A stretch of 64,000 bases of DNA from Vibrio qingdaonensis (GTDB lineage Bacteria; Pseudomonadota; Gammaproteobacteria; Enterobacterales; Vibrionaceae), in contig NZ_JAKRRY010000013.1 in NCBI RefSeq assembly GCF_026191675.1, positions 57,921 to 121,920 of the forward strand, given 5' to 3'. A model generated the notes under the pieces. That model ran no database searches. It was not told the DNA's origin and worked only from the letters and a program-made list of their open reading frames with translations. Made by a program: the position numbers and the translations under genes. Below are positions 33,637 through 43,645 of this stretch, one piece after another; position 1 is the stretch's first letter; every line of letters starts with the position of its first letter.

Positions 33637-34618
33637 TCATGTTGAGCGTACCGCTCTGGTATTGCTTGGGATGGGGGAGGATGCCGCCGCACAGGTATTT
33701 CAACACTTCACTCGAGATGAAACACAGCGAGTGACCAAAGCAATGGCGCGGTTGAGCGGCATAAAAAGTGATAATGCCAAGCAGGTCATTCAACACTTTT
33801 TTGATGATTTTCGTCAACATAGTGGCATTCGCGGTGCATCAAAAGCGTATTTGTCGAATACGTTACGTAAAGCGTTAGGAAATGATTTAGCGAAAGGGCT
33901 GCTTAATAATCTATACGGGGATGAAATTCGCAACAACATGCAGCGCTTGCAATGGGTTGATGCGGAGATTTTGGCGCGTTTTATTTCACAAGAGCATCCT
34001 CAGATGCAGGCAATATTCTTAGCGTATCTACCTCCGGAAACCTCGTCGAAAGTACTCGAGCAACTGCCTGCGGATTATCATGATGAATTGTTGTATCGGA
34101 TTGCACGTTTGCAGGAAATTGATCATGACGTGGCAAGCGATCTTAATGAGTTGATTGAACGTTGTATTGAACATGTTTCAACGAGCCAAAGTGCGCCATT
34201 GTCTGGCGTAAAACAGGTGGCGGATATTATTAATCGCTTCTCTGGTGATAAGGGTATGTTGATGGAAATGCTCAAGCTGCATGATGAAGATGTGGTCAGT
34301 GAAATTGAAGAAAACATGTTTGATTTCATGGTGCTAGGGCGACAGCGTGAAGACACCATGGATCGTTTGGTGCAGCAAGTTCCACTTGAACTGTGGGGAA
34401 CCGCGCTGAAAGGCGCTGAAATCTCGCTGCAACAAGCAATAAAACGATCCATGCCTCAGCGTTTAGTTCAGGCATTGGAAGACGATATGCAGCTGAGAGG
34501 CGCTGTGCCTGTTAGCGCGGTGGAGCGTGCACGTGGTGAGATTATGCAAATGGTCAAAGCGATGTCTGAAGCGGGCGAAATTGAGTTGTCACTGTACGAA
34601 GAACAGACGGTGGAATAG
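33602..34618 (+). CDS. fliG: Lateral flagellar motor switch/torque protein FliG
   Basis: A 338-residue C-ring protein that contacts the stator. N-domain (ERTALVLLGMGEDAAAQVFQ) binds FliF; the middle has an EHPQ motif (ARFISQEHPQMQAIFLAYLP); the C-domain (about 235-330) has the torque helix with charged residues in FMVLGRQREDTMDRLVQQVP and the ALKGA motif (LWGTALKGAEISLQQAI). Length is canonical. The start overlaps the end of fliF by 35 bp. Its electrostatic partner is LafT. Confidence 0.96.
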   Translation: MKTAQSTPATLSHVERTALVLLGMGEDAAAQVFQHFTRDETQRVTKAMARLSGIKSDNAKQVIQHFFDDFRQHSGIRGASKAYLSNTLRKALGNDLAKGLLNNLYGDEIRNNMQRLQWVDAEILARFISQEHPQMQAIFLAYLPPETSSKVLEQLPADYHDELLYRIARLQEIDHDVASDLNELIERCIEHVSTSQSAPLSGVKQVADIINRFSGDKGMLMEMLKLHDEDVVSEIEENMFDFMVLGRQREDTMDRLVQQVPLELWGTALKGAEISLQQAIKRSMPQRLVQALEDDMQLRGAVPVSAVERARGEIMQMVKAMSEAGEIELSLYEEQTVE

Positions 34619-34620
34619 CG

Positions 34621-35400
34621 ATGAAGCATAAGGTTACCTCGCCATTTGCGATTGAAAGTAAGCCGATACTTAGGCTAGCGGCATCCGATTATCGATTGCA
34701 TCGTTTTCCTCCGGTCGCCCCCAAGGTTCAAGCTAATGATCTTGCTGAAGATAGGATGTGGGGAGAAGAAGCATCACAGGCAGACGTGCAAGAAAAACTT
34801 GAGATGGGATTTCAGCAAGGGCTTGAGCAGGGGCATCGAGAAGGGGTGCAACAAGGCCTTGAACAAGGGCAGCAACAAGGGCTGCTTGAAGGGCAAAAGG
34901 AAGGGTTTCAAAAAGGGTTTATTTCCGGTGAGCAGTCCGGAAAGCAGGCTTTTTTAGAGGCAATCAAGCCCGTCAACGAGATTTACCATCATTTAGAGCG
35001 TTGGCAGGAAGAGAAAGATCAACAGCAGCGTCACGTGATTTGTGAATTAGTGCAGAAGGTTGCCCAGCAGGTCATTCGTGCTGAACTGACGCTCATGCCG
35101 CAGCAAATTCTCGCGTTGGTGGATGAAACCTTGGAAGCGATGCCGGGTAAGACTGAAAAAGTAATGGTGCACTTGAATCCGCAAGATTTAGAACGTATCG
35201 CTAACATCAATGCTGAACTGCCAGACAATTGGAAGCTAGTGGCGAAAACTGAGCTTCCGGTGGGCGGGTGTCATTTGGTCACGGATGACGCAGAAGCCGA
35301 TGCCAGTTGTGATGCGCGCTTAGAAACGTGTATGGATAACGTGAAGAATCATTTACTTGACGAAACATTGCCAGCGCGCCATGAGTCCAATCATGACTAA
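34621..35400 (+). CDS. fliH: Lateral flagellar export ATPase regulator FliH
   Basis: A 259-residue protein that links ATPase FliI to FliN at the C ring. It contains twelve uninterrupted GxxxG-spaced glycines at residues 63 to 107 (for example GFQQGLEQGHREGVQQGLEQ), an unusually long glycine-zipper helix, then the C-terminal stalk (about 140-245) similar to ATP synthase delta/b subunits (VAQQVIRAELTLMPQQILAL). It begins two bases after fliG and overlaps fliI by eight bases. Confidence 0.94.
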   Translation: MKHKVTSPFAIESKPILRLAASDYRLHRFPPVAPKVQANDLAEDRMWGEEASQADVQEKLEMGFQQGLEQGHREGVQQGLEQGQQQGLLEGQKEGFQKGFISGEQSGKQAFLEAIKPVNEIYHHLERWQEEKDQQQRHVICELVQKVAQQVIRAELTLMPQQILALVDETLEAMPGKTEKVMVHLNPQDLERIANINAELPDNWKLVAKTELPVGGCHLVTDDAEADASCDARLETCMDNVKNHLLDETLPARHESNHD

Positions 35401-36748
35401 TGCTTTGTCGTTACCCCTGACAGCAAGGCTTCATGATGCGATGGCGTCATTGGAAGCGGTGCCGGTTGCTAAAGTGACGGGCCGCTTGGTTAAAGTGAAT
35501 GGGTTAATGCTGCAAGCGGTGGGTTGTCGTTTTAAGCTTGATCAACGATTTTTAGTTGAGACGGCGGAAGGCGATATGATCGAAGCGCAAGTGGTTGGGT
35601 TTGATCATACGATTGCTTATCTCATGCCGATTCGTCGCTTGGGAGGGTTATTTGCAGGTGCTAAGGTGATTCCGTTAGAAGGGGACAGCCATGTGCATCT
35701 AGGGCACCATTGGCTAGGACGTGTGGTTAATGGTTTAGGTGAAGTTCTTGATGATGGGGCACCGCTAACGGGGGGAGAACGCGTGTCATTGGATCCTCAA
35801 CCTATCAATCCGCTGAAACGTCGCCCGGTAGACACGCCTCTTGATGTTGGGGTGCGTGCTATTAACGGTTTGCTCACCGTGGGAAAAGGTCAGCGAATTG
35901 GATTAATGGCTGGCAGTGGAGTCGGGAAAAGTGTCTTGATGGGGATGATTACCCAAAACACCGAAGCTGATGTCATTGTGGTCGGGCTCATTGGTGAGCG
36001 AGGTCGTGAGGTGCGTGAGTTTGTTGAGCGTAATCTCACACCAGAATCCCGACGCAAAGCCATTATTATTGCCGCGCCCGCGGATGAATCACCGTTGATG
36101 CGATTACGAGCTACATTGCTGTGTCACCGAGTCGCCGAATATTTTCGTGACAAAGGTAAAGATGTCTTGTTGTTGATGGATTCATTAACACGTTATGCCA
36201 TGGCTCAGAGAGAAATTGCTTTAGCATTGGGAGAGCCACCTGCTTCACGAGGATACCCACCTTCGGTATTTAGTATTTTGCCGCAATTGTTAGAAAGAGC
36301 AGGGAACAGTGAGCACCCCGATGGCAGTCTTACGGCGATCTACACGGTACTAGCGGAAGGTGATGATCAGCAAGACCCGGTGGTCGACTCTGCGCGAGCT
36401 ATATTAGATGGTCACGTTGTGCTTTCTAGGCAGCTTGCGGAGCAAGGGCATTATCCAGCGATAGATATTAATGCGTCGATTAGCCGATGCATGAATGCTT
36501 GTACTGAAAAGCCACATCACATGATTGCTAATCAATTTCGTCAATGCTACGCCAGCTACTTGCAGGTCAAAGAGCTGTTGCCGCTAGGCGGTTATCAACC
36601 TGGGCAAGATCCCGAGCTTGATCGCGCAGTGATGATGCATCCTCAATTGAAAGCCTATTTACTTCAAGGCGCTGACGAGACGTTGGATTACTCGCAAAGC
36701 TTAACGCAATTGGCGCAGCTCTTTGCCAGTGAAGCGACATCGTCGTAA
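35393..36748 (+). CDS. fliI: Lateral flagellar export ATPase FliI
   Basis: A 451-residue hexameric ATPase of the flagellar type III secretion system. P-loop in GQRIGLMAGSGVGKSVLMGM; Walker B in DVLLLMDSLTRYAMAQREIA; family motif GEPPASRGYPPSVFSILPQL. The ATG at 35393 (eight-base overlap with fliH) is preferred, giving MTNALSLPL; another ATG at 35381 is possible and a TTG further up unlikely. Length is close to the usual 440-460. FliH regulates it and FliJ is its central stalk. Confidence 0.96.
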   Translation: MTNALSLPLTARLHDAMASLEAVPVAKVTGRLVKVNGLMLQAVGCRFKLDQRFLVETAEGDMIEAQVVGFDHTIAYLMPIRRLGGLFAGAKVIPLEGDSHVHLGHHWLGRVVNGLGEVLDDGAPLTGGERVSLDPQPINPLKRRPVDTPLDVGVRAINGLLTVGKGQRIGLMAGSGVGKSVLMGMITQNTEADVIVVGLIGERGREVREFVERNLTPESRRKAIIIAAPADESPLMRLRATLLCHRVAEYFRDKGKDVLLLMDSLTRYAMAQREIALALGEPPASRGYPPSVFSILPQLLERAGNSEHPDGSLTAIYTVLAEGDDQQDPVVDSARAILDGHVVLSRQLAEQGHYPAIDINASISRCMNACTEKPHHMIANQFRQCYASYLQVKELLPLGGYQPGQDPELDRAVMMHPQLKAYLLQGADETLDYSQSLTQLAQLFASEATSS

Positions 36749-36788
36749 GAGTGCCAATATTGCGTGCTGACTATCAGGGAAGGGTATC

Positions 36789-37223
36789 ATGGAGAGTAAA
36801 ATAAAAGCGGTCGGTGCGTTGACTATGCTTGAAGAAACTCAACGCGACCGAATTGGATCACAACTGGATGCTGCACGTCAACAAACCGAGAAACTCGAGT
36901 CGCGATTATCGGCATTAGCTGAACTGAAATCCTTTCACCATGGTCATGGAGTGCAATCTCGTAGTCGACTGAGTTTGATGAACATGACGATGGTCGATCG
37001 TATGCTGCAAGGCATGCTGAACCACCAAGTTCATGAGCAGGCGGTGATGCAGGCGGAGTGTCATGCAATACAGGCACAATTGCAGCAAAAGTCACAGCGC
37101 GTACATGGTTTAGAGCAAGTACTTGAGCGTTGGAAAAGCAAACAAAAATATGAAAAAGCTAAACGTGATCAAAAGATAATGGAAGACATTATTAATTCGC
37201 GATTGAAGCTGAGAAAATTGTAA
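36789..37223 (+). CDS. fliJ: Lateral flagellar export stalk protein FliJ
   Basis: A 144-residue, coiled-coil protein (heptads through about 15-130, charged and rich in Gln/Glu/Arg), the size and layout of FliJ. It sits inside the FliI hexamer like the gamma subunit of ATP synthase. FliJ has low sequence conservation, so position after fliI is part of the evidence. GGGAAGG lies before the ATG. Last gene of the flagellar locus; a LexA-like box and rmuC follow. Confidence 0.88.
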   Translation: MESKIKAVGALTMLEETQRDRIGSQLDAARQQTEKLESRLSALAELKSFHHGHGVQSRSRLSLMNMTMVDRMLQGMLNHQVHEQAVMQAECHAIQAQLQQKSQRVHGLEQVLERWKSKQKYEKAKRDQKIMEDIINSRLKLRKL

Positions 37224-37227
37224 ATAT

Positions 37228-37243
37228 CTGGACATTTATCCAG
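37228..37243 (+). promoter_or_regulatory. Putative LexA (SOS) box upstream of rmuC
   Basis: CTGGACATTTATCCAG matches the CTG-N10-CAG LexA operator core and is a near-perfect palindrome. It abuts a TATAAA -10-like hexamer at 37244-37249, 48 bp before the rmuC ATG. I recall the E. coli rmuC (yigN) gene being listed with a LexA box of similar sequence; that supports the call. Confidence 0.6.
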
Positions 37244-37290
37244 TATAAATTACCATTAGCATTAGATGAAACGCTGATGGCTGACCAAAC

Positions 37291-38805
37291 ATGCAATGGA
37301 TAATTGATCACCAAACCCTCCTACTTTCAATCACTTCTGTCTCTACCTGCCTAGGGTTTTCGGCAGCGGCGATTTTTCATTTTAAAGCGCGACAAACGGT
37401 TGAAATCATGGAGCAAAAAGCAGACATGGTTCAAATGAGCTTGGAGCAAGATATTGAGCGTTTGCAGCAGGCCTTAACCGACGCCAAGCAAGAGTTAGAC
37501 GAGCTTGATGATGAGCGAGATAAATCGGCATTTGAGCTTAAACAAGCCCACGGTAAGGTGATGGCTGCGGTGGAAAAACTGCGCTATTTTGAGGCGGTGA
37601 AACAAGAGCGTCAGCACTATGCTGAGGAACTTGAACGTGTGCGTCAGGCGCGCGCCTTATCGGAAACCGAATTACGCGAGCAGTTGGCTACCTTTCAACA
37701 GCAGCAGCGTTCAGATACGGAAAAGATGCAACTTCTTGAGCAATCGGAGTTGCGATTAAAAGAGCAATTTGAGCGCTTGGCGAACCAAGTATTAGAAGCC
37801 AATAGCAATAAAGTGGATGTACAGAACCGTCAGAGTCTTGATGGAATCTTAACGCCTTTAAAACAGCAGCTTGAAGGGTTTAAAAAGCAGGTTAACGACA
37901 GCTTCAACCAAGAAGCGAAAGAGCGCCATACTCTAGTACATGAACTGAAAAACCTGCAGCGCTTGAATGACCAGATGACTCGCGAGGCGATGAATTTGAC
38001 GCAGGCACTTAAGGGAGACAATAAACAGCAAGGTAACTGGGGAGAAGTGGTGCTTGCCCGTGTCCTCGCCGAGTCTGGCTTACGTGAAGGGCATGAATAC
38101 GAAACTCAGGTGAATTTGCAAAATGAAGCGGGTAAGCGTTTTCAGCCAGACGTGATTGTGCATCTGCCACAAGATAAACAAGTTGTGATTGATTCCAAAA
38201 TGGCGCTGGTGGCTTTCGAACGTTATTTTAATGCCGATCTGGATACAGAGAAAGAGCAGGCGCTGCGCGATCATTTGTTGGCGCTAAGAAACCACATTCG
38301 TGGCTTATCACAAAAAGACTATCACCAACTGAAAGGCATTCGTTCACTGGATTACGTATTGATGTTTATTCCAGTTGAGCCTGCTTTTCAGGTCGCGATT
38401 CAAGCTGACCCTAGCTTGGTAAAAGACGCGATGGAGCACAATATTATTGTTGTGAGCCCGACTACCCTGTTAGTGGCCTTACGTACTATCGATAACTTGT
38501 GGCGTAATGAAAGGCAAAATCAAAATGCGCAAATTATTGCCGATAAAGCAAGCAAACTGTATGACAAGCTAAGATTGTTTGTCGATGATATGGAAGCACT
38601 AGGCGGCGCATTAGATAAAGCGAATCAGAATTATCAAGGTGCCATGAATAAACTGGCGACTGGGCGAGGAAACGCCATTCGTCAGGCCGAAAGCTTTAAA
38701 GAGTTAGGGGTGGAAGTGAAGCGCTCTATTTCTTCCTCTATCACAGAAATTGCACAAAATGATGCGTTGGTGGAAAGACAACCAGAGACGGATAAAGTAA
38801 ACTGA
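37291..38805 (+). CDS. rmuC: DNA recombination-limiting protein RmuC
   Basis: A 504-residue membrane-anchored protein that limits inverted-repeat recombination. An N-terminal membrane helix (about 9-28) is followed by a long coiled coil (about 40-240, many Gln/Glu/Leu heptads) and the RmuC nuclease-like domain (about 240-450) with GDNKQQGNWGEVVLARVLAE, FQPDVIVHLPQDKQVVIDSK and YVLMFIPVEPAFQVAI. Exact length range of RmuC (475-510). It stands directly after the lateral flagellum locus and before ubiE, as in other Vibrio and enteric genomes. Confidence 0.95.
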   Translation: MQWIIDHQTLLLSITSVSTCLGFSAAAIFHFKARQTVEIMEQKADMVQMSLEQDIERLQQALTDAKQELDELDDERDKSAFELKQAHGKVMAAVEKLRYFEAVKQERQHYAEELERVRQARALSETELREQLATFQQQQRSDTEKMQLLEQSELRLKEQFERLANQVLEANSNKVDVQNRQSLDGILTPLKQQLEGFKKQVNDSFNQEAKERHTLVHELKNLQRLNDQMTREAMNLTQALKGDNKQQGNWGEVVLARVLAESGLREGHEYETQVNLQNEAGKRFQPDVIVHLPQDKQVVIDSKMALVAFERYFNADLDTEKEQALRDHLLALRNHIRGLSQKDYHQLKGIRSLDYVLMFIPVEPAFQVAIQADPSLVKDAMEHNIIVVSPTTLLVALRTIDNLWRNERQNQNAQIIADKASKLYDKLRLFVDDMEALGGALDKANQNYQGAMNKLATGRGNAIRQAESFKELGVEVKRSISSSITEIAQNDALVERQPETDKVN

Positions 38806-38852
38806 CCGTCGGCAGCGCCGGGGTAATGTCGCGCTGCGTATGAGGAAGGATA

Positions 38853-39635
38853 ATGACGGATACTAACGTGCAATCGAATCAAGTAAATCAGCAAGATGAA
38901 ACCACGCATTTTGGTTTCGAAACGGTGTCTAAGGGTGAAAAAGTCACGCGTGTTGCGGAGGTTTTTCACTCAGTAGCCGCTAAGTACGACATTATGAATG
39001 ATCTCATGTCGGGTGGAGTCCATCGATTATGGAAACGCTTTACAATTGATTGCAGCGGAGCAAGACCGGGTCAGCGTATTCTTGACTTAGGTGGCGGTAC
39101 GGGTGATCTTACGGCGAAGTTCTCACGTATTGTCGGTGATCAAGGCCACGTTATCTTGGCGGATATCAACAACTCCATGCTCAACGTGGGTCGTGATAAG
39201 TTAAGAGATACAGGCATCGTTGGTAATGTTCATTATGTCCAAGCGAACGCTGAAGAACTGCCATTCCCAGACAACTATTTTGATTGTATTACGATCAGCT
39301 TTTGCCTTCGTAATGTCACGGATAAAGACAAAGCGTTACGCTCAATGTATCGCGTGCTTAAACCTGGCGGTCGTTTATTGGTTTTAGAGTTCTCTAAACC
39401 TATCTTAGACCCGCTGTCTAAAATTTATGATGCCTACTCTTTCCACTTGTTGCCGAAAATCGGTGAGATTGTGGCAAATGATGCCGAGAGTTACCGTTAT
39501 CTGGCCGAGTCTATCCGTATGCACCCTGATCAAGAGACCCTAGAAGGGATGATGCAAGACGCTGGTTTTGAGCATACTAAGTACTTTAATCTGACCGGTG
39601 GTATTGTCGCCTTGCACCGCGGCTATAAATTCTAA
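38853..39635 (+). CDS. ubiE: Ubiquinone/menaquinone C-methyltransferase UbiE
   Basis: A 260-residue SAM-dependent methyltransferase acting in both ubiquinone and menaquinone synthesis. SAM motif I is [20 protein letters not shown] (about residues 74-93); UbiE signatures are [19 protein letters not shown] and [20 protein letters not shown], and the end reads [17 protein letters not shown] lies 6 nt before the ATG. Start of the ubiE-ubiJ-ubiB operon, with tatABC behind it, the enteric order. Confidence 0.97.
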   Translation: MTDTNVQSNQVNQQDETTHFGFETVSKGEKVTRVAEVFHSVAAKYDIMNDLMSGGVHRLWKRFTIDCSGARPGQRILDLGGGTGDLTAKFSRIVGDQGHVILADINNSMLNVGRDKLRDTGIVGNVHYVQANAEELPFPDNYFDCITISFCLRNVTDKDKALRSMYRVLKPGGRLLVLEFSKPILDPLSKIYDAYSFHLLPKIGEIVANDAESYRYLAESIRMHPDQETLEGMMQDAGFEHTKYFNLTGGIVALHRGYKF

Positions 39636-39645
39636 GGATAGGTAA

Positions 39646-40299
39646 ATGCCATTTGATCCACTAGTGACGGCGGTGGTAGAGACCACGCTGAATACTCTGA
39701 TTAAAGATGATGATGACCTCGTTAAACGTGTGACTCGTTTAAAAGGTCAAAGCATCCAAATTCACCTGCGTGAGTTCAATAAGTCGTTGACCTTTATCTT
39801 TAGCCACCAATTGGATGTGTTGGCAAACTATGAAGGGGTGGCGGACTGTTCGCTATCGTTGAATTTATCTGTGCTCCCTGAACTAAGAGAGCAGGCCAAT
39901 ATCACTCGTTTGATTAAGCAAGATAAGCTTGAACTTGAAGGTGATATTCAACTGGCACAGAAATTTGCTCAGTTGATGACCGACTGCAAGCCTGACTTAG
40001 AAGAGTGGCTATCTCGTGTGACGGGCGATGTCGTGGCGCATAGTCTTGTGCAAAGCGCCAAAGGGGCGGTTGGTTTTGTCTCTTCTCAAATGAAAAAGCA
40101 TCAAGACCACTTAGGACAAGTGCTGACTGAAGAATGGAAAATGGCACCAGCACCACTCGAAATTGCAGCGTTTTGCGATCAAGTGGATGATGTGCGCAGT
40201 GCGGCAGATAAGCTTGCTGTGCGTATTGAGCGTTTATTGGAATCCAATACATTGAATGCGCTTGCTGCTTCGAAAGCAGATAACTCGGAGCCCCTATGA
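39646..40299 (+). CDS. ubiJ: Ubiquinone biosynthesis accessory factor UbiJ (SCP2 domain)
   Basis: A 217-residue lipid-binding protein needed with UbiK and others for the soluble ubiquinone complex. An SCP2 sterol-carrier fold at about residues 20-115 ([20 protein letters not shown], then [18 protein letters not shown]) and a helical C-terminal tail. Position between ubiE and ubiB, with ATGA overlap into ubiB, is diagnostic. Size is close to E. coli UbiJ (201). In older annotation it may be called yigP. Confidence 0.92.
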   Translation: MPFDPLVTAVVETTLNTLIKDDDDLVKRVTRLKGQSIQIHLREFNKSLTFIFSHQLDVLANYEGVADCSLSLNLSVLPELREQANITRLIKQDKLELEGDIQLAQKFAQLMTDCKPDLEEWLSRVTGDVVAHSLVQSAKGAVGFVSSQMKKHQDHLGQVLTEEWKMAPAPLEIAAFCDQVDDVRSAADKLAVRIERLLESNTLNALAASKADNSEPL

Positions 40300-41930
40300 C
40301 TCCGAGTGAAATGAAGCGGTTATATCAAATCGTTAAAGTGCAATTGGAGTATGGTTTAGATGAGTTGATTCCAACACATCAGTTAACCAAAGCTCCGCTA
40401 TTCGCGCGAAAGTCCCTATTTTGGATTAAAAATGCTCACCCAGAGAAGCCTCTAGGTGAGCGTTTACGTTTAGCCTTGCAGGCATTGGGGCCGGTTTGGG
40501 TGAAGTTTGGTCAGATGATGTCGACGCGTCGAGATCTGTTTCCCCCTCACATTGCTGACCAGCTTGCGTTGCTACAAGACCAAGTCTCTGCGTTTGATGG
40601 CGAACTGGCGAAGACGCATATTGAAAACGCATTAGGTGGTTCGGTAGAGCAGTGGTTTAGTGATTTTGATGTACAGCCACTCGCCTCAGCGTCGATCGCT
40701 CAGGTTCACACCGCTAAGCTCAAAGAAAGTGGACGTGAGGTGGTACTTAAAGTTATTCGCCCTGATATTCGTCCTGTCATCGATGCGGATATTAAGTTGA
40801 TGTATCGCTTGGCGCGTATTGTTGAAAGAGCACTGCCAGACGCGCGTCGCTTGAAACCGGTTCAGGTCGTAAGAGAATATGAGAAGACGCTATTAGATGA
40901 ATTGGACTTGCGTCGCGAGGCGGCGAATGCCATTCAACTTAGACGCAATTTTGAAGGCAGCGAAGAGCTTTATGTGCCAGAGGTCTTACCGGACTTTAGT
41001 AGTGAAAGCTTGATGGTTTCCGAGCGAATCTATGGGATTCAAGTGAGCGATATTCCTACCTTGCAAGCCAACGGCACTAATATGAAGTTGCTGGCTGAGC
41101 GTGGTGTGAGTGTCTTTTTTACTCAAGTATTTCGCGACAGCTTTTTCCATGCAGACATGCACCCAGGTAATGTGTTTGTAAGCTATGATCACCCTGAAAA
41201 CCCGAAATGGATTGGTTTGGATTGCGGGATTGTCGGCACATTAAATAGTGAGGATAAGCGCTATTTGGCGGAAAACTTATTGGCGTTCTTTAACCGAGAC
41301 TACCGAAAAGTGGCGGAGCTGCATGTGGACTCTGGTTGGGTGCCCGCCGATACGAACGTAGATGAATTTGAGTTCTCTATTCGTATGGTGTGTGAGCCAA
41401 TTTTTGCAAAGCCGTTAGGTGAAATCTCGTTTGGTCATGTTCTACTTAATTTATTCAACACCGCGCGTCGCTTCAATATGGAGGTGCAGCCTCAATTAGT
41501 GTTGTTGCAAAAAACGCTGCTGTATATCGAGGGGCTAGGGCGTCAGCTGTATCCTCAACTCGATCTATGGGAAACCGCGATGCCATTTTTGGAAAAATGG
41601 ATGGCGAATCAAGTGGGACCTCAAGCTGTTATTAATGGTATTAAGGAACGCGCGCCGTTTTGGGCAGAAAAGTTACCTGAATTACCAGAGTTGCTGTACG
41701 ATAGCTTGAAACAAGGTCGCATGATGAATCAGCGTGTAGACATGCTTTATCGCGGGTACCGTGAAACAAAACGGCAACATGCGACAGGACAATTTTTATT
41801 TGGCGTTGGTGCGACTTTAATCGTATGCTCAGCCATATTGCTAGAAGGGTCTTACCAAGAGTTATCCGGTGTATCCGGTGCTGTCGGTATCACATTTTGG
41901 CTGTTAAGTTGGCGTAGTTATCGACGTTAA
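40296..41930 (+). CDS. ubiB: Ubiquinone biosynthesis protein kinase-like UbiB
   Basis: A 544-residue atypical kinase/ATPase of the ABC1/ADCK family that supports ubiquinone biosynthesis, maybe by lipid extraction. Family motifs: KxGQ in [18 protein letters not shown] and the alanine-rich loop in [19 protein letters not shown]; catalytic-type [12 protein letters not shown] and GLDCGIVG follow. Two C-terminal transmembrane segments (about 497-540) anchor it. Length equals E. coli UbiB (546). The start shares four bases with the ubiJ stop. Confidence 0.97.
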   Translation: MTPSEMKRLYQIVKVQLEYGLDELIPTHQLTKAPLFARKSLFWIKNAHPEKPLGERLRLALQALGPVWVKFGQMMSTRRDLFPPHIADQLALLQDQVSAFDGELAKTHIENALGGSVEQWFSDFDVQPLASASIAQVHTAKLKESGREVVLKVIRPDIRPVIDADIKLMYRLARIVERALPDARRLKPVQVVREYEKTLLDELDLRREAANAIQLRRNFEGSEELYVPEVLPDFSSESLMVSERIYGIQVSDIPTLQANGTNMKLLAERGVSVFFTQVFRDSFFHADMHPGNVFVSYDHPENPKWIGLDCGIVGTLNSEDKRYLAENLLAFFNRDYRKVAELHVDSGWVPADTNVDEFEFSIRMVCEPIFAKPLGEISFGHVLLNLFNTARRFNMEVQPQLVLLQKTLLYIEGLGRQLYPQLDLWETAMPFLEKWMANQVGPQAVINGIKERAPFWAEKLPELPELLYDSLKQGRMMNQRVDMLYRGYRETKRQHATGQFLFGVGATLIVCSAILLEGSYQELSGVSGAVGITFWLLSWRSYRR

Positions 41931-41984
41931 GCGATAAACTTCAATTTTATTATTCTTTGTTAATCAAGACCCGAGGTAGAGAAA

Positions 41985-42242
41985 ATGGGTGGTATTAGTA
42001 TTTGGCAACTTCTTATTATTGCTGTCATCGTTGTATTGTTATTCGGCACTAAGAAATTACGCGGAATTGGTGGTGATTTAGGTGGCGCAGTAAAAGGCTT
42101 CAAAAAAGCCATGAGCGAAGATGAGTCTGCGGATAAGTCTAAGACAAAAGATGCGGACTTTGAGCCGAAGAATCTTGAGCAACAGAAAACAGACGCTCAA
42201 GCGGAAGCAACGGAAACTAAGAAAGACAAAGAGCAGGTTTAA
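41985..42242 (+). CDS. tatA: Twin-arginine translocase subunit TatA
   Basis: An 85-residue membrane protein with one N-terminal helix ([20 protein letters not shown]) and an amphipathic helix ([20 protein letters not shown]), followed by an acidic polar tail. It polymerises into the Tat pore. GAGGTAGAGAAA lies before the ATG. First gene of tatABC, 54 bp after ubiB. Confidence 0.97.
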   Translation: MGGISIWQLLIIAVIVVLLFGTKKLRGIGGDLGGAVKGFKKAMSEDESADKSKTKDADFEPKNLEQQKTDAQAEATETKKDKEQV

Positions 42243-42245
42243 TCT

Positions 42246-42644
42246 GTGTTTGATATCGGTTTTTGGGAACTGGTACTCATATCGGTGGTTGGTTTAGTCG
42301 TTCTTGGACCAGAGCGTTTACCAACTGCTATCCGCAGCGTCTCTCGTTTCATTAGTTCAGCAAAGAGCATGGCAAATAATGTCAAAGATGAGCTCTCGCA
42401 TGAACTTAAGGTTCAGGAGTTGCAAGAAAATTTGCGTAAAGCTGAGAAAATGGGCATGGAAGACCTGTCTCCAGAACTGAAAAGTTCTGTAGAAGAACTC
42501 AAGCAAGCTGCGCAAGAGGTTACTCGTCCTTATGCGAAGGATAAGGTGCAAACAACTGCCTCCGATGCAAAAGAGCCTTCACCGGTTGTTGAAGACGTGG
42601 TTAAACCTGTGGAAACTGAGTCGCCAGATAAAAAAGTGCAATAA
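42246..42644 (+). CDS. tatB: Twin-arginine translocase subunit TatB
   Basis: A 132-residue receptor subunit of the Tat system. The start is a GTG, giving [20 protein letters not shown] followed by [11 protein letters not shown], the TatB hallmark with its conserved GPE(R/K)LP. The tail has charged and helical stretches, longest around 50-90. It binds Tat signal peptides with TatC. Begins three bases after tatA. Confidence 0.97.
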   Translation: MFDIGFWELVLISVVGLVVLGPERLPTAIRSVSRFISSAKSMANNVKDELSHELKVQELQENLRKAEKMGMEDLSPELKSSVEELKQAAQEVTRPYAKDKVQTTASDAKEPSPVVEDVVKPVETESPDKKVQ

Positions 42645-42727
42645 GGGCGGTAATCCGCTCTTATTTTTTAGTTATCGAAGATAGCCCTGCTTTAGTTTAG
42701 TCATCTTCTTATTTGTTTGAGGTTTTC

Positions 42728-43480
42728 ATGTCTACCGTTGAACAGACGCAACCTTTAATTAGCCATTTGCTCGAACTCAGAAACAGGTTGCTGCGTGCCA
42801 TTGGTGCCGTGTTGGTTGTTTTTCTTTGTTTGATCTATTTCTCTGGCGATATCTACGATTTTGTTTCTAAGCCTCTCGTCGAGCGTTTGCCTGAAGGGGC
42901 AACGATGATCGCGACCGATGTGGCATCACCATTTTTTACGCCCCTTAAATTAACGCTTATCGCGTCCATATTTTTGTCCGTACCTTTTATATTGCATCAG
43001 GTGTGGTCGTTTGTTGCGCCTGGCTTGTACAAGCATGAAAAACGTTTAGTCATGCCGCTGATGTTTTCGAGCTCATTGCTATTTTACTGTGGGGTGGCGT
43101 TTGCTTACTTTGTCGTCTTTCCTTTAGTGTTTGGCTTCTTTACGGCTATTTCATTGGGTGGTGTAGAGTTTGCCACCGATATATCCAGTTACCTCGATTT
43201 TGTATTAGCGTTGTTTTTAGCGTTTGGTATCGCATTTGAAGTGCCAGTTGCGATTATTCTGTTGTGCTGGACTGGTGCAACGGATGTGAAAAGCTTGAAA
43301 GAGAAGCGCCCGTATATTGTGGTAGGGGCGTTTATTGTCGGCATGATGCTAACGCCACCCGATATGATTTCACAAACATTGTTAGCGATTCCAATGTGTT
43401 TGTTGTTCGAAGTCGGACTGTTCTTTGCTAGGTTCTACACTCGTAAAGATGATGAGCTAGAAGAGCAAGACGAAGATTAA
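42728..43480 (+). CDS. tatC: Twin-arginine translocase subunit TatC
   Basis: A 250-residue, six-helix receptor that recognises twin-arginine signals. Signature [20 protein letters not shown] near the N-terminus (about residues 13-32), then [11 protein letters not shown] and [18 protein letters not shown]. The ATG at 42728 (GAGG upstream) is chosen over one five codons earlier. Size equals the family. A strong hairpin terminator follows. Confidence 0.97.
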   Translation: MSTVEQTQPLISHLLELRNRLLRAIGAVLVVFLCLIYFSGDIYDFVSKPLVERLPEGATMIATDVASPFFTPLKLTLIASIFLSVPFILHQVWSFVAPGLYKHEKRLVMPLMFSSSLLFYCGVAFAYFVVFPLVFGFFTAISLGGVEFATDISSYLDFVLALFLAFGIAFEVPVAIILLCWTGATDVKSLKEKRPYIVVGAFIVGMMLTPPDMISQTLLAIPMCLLFEVGLFFARFYTRKDDELEEQDED

Positions 43481-43495
43481 ATTAGAAAAACATAT

Positions 43496-43525
43496 AAAAA
43501 TAGCGGCGATTGAGCCGCTATTTTT
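43496..43525. terminator. Terminator shared by tatABC and the convergent small gene
   Basis: AAAAATAGCGGC (43496-43507) and GCCGCTATTTTT (43514-43525) form a perfect 12-bp stem with loop GATTGA and T-runs on both strands. It ends tatC and, in the other direction, the small gene at 43526-43645. Confidence 0.92.
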
Positions 43526-43645
43526 TTAACTTTTTACCCTAATGGTATAGCCACACGCACGGCATACATAGATTTTCTTGATTCTCATAAGCTTTTGCCA
43601 GATAGAACGCTTATGGCGCAACAGCAAGGCTCCGTGCTCACACAT
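43526..43645 (-). CDS. 39-residue putative zinc-ribbon protein (paralogue A)
   Basis: A small gene that I could read only by eye. The ATG at 43645 gives MCEHGALLLRHKRSIW, with AAGGAG six bases upstream; an ATG two codons earlier is touching that site and is less likely. Residues C2, H4, C28 and C31 (C-x-H ... YVCRACGYT) suggest a small zinc-binding fold. Arg/Lys-rich centre. 23 of 38 aligned residues match paralogue B at 43887-44003. The stop abuts the tatC terminator. Function unknown; neither a domain name nor a known role can be given. The pair, good ribosome-binding site and terminators argue for a real gene. Confidence 0.75.
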   Translation of the reverse strand: MCEHGALLLRHKRSIWQKLMRIKKIYVCRACGYTIRVKS

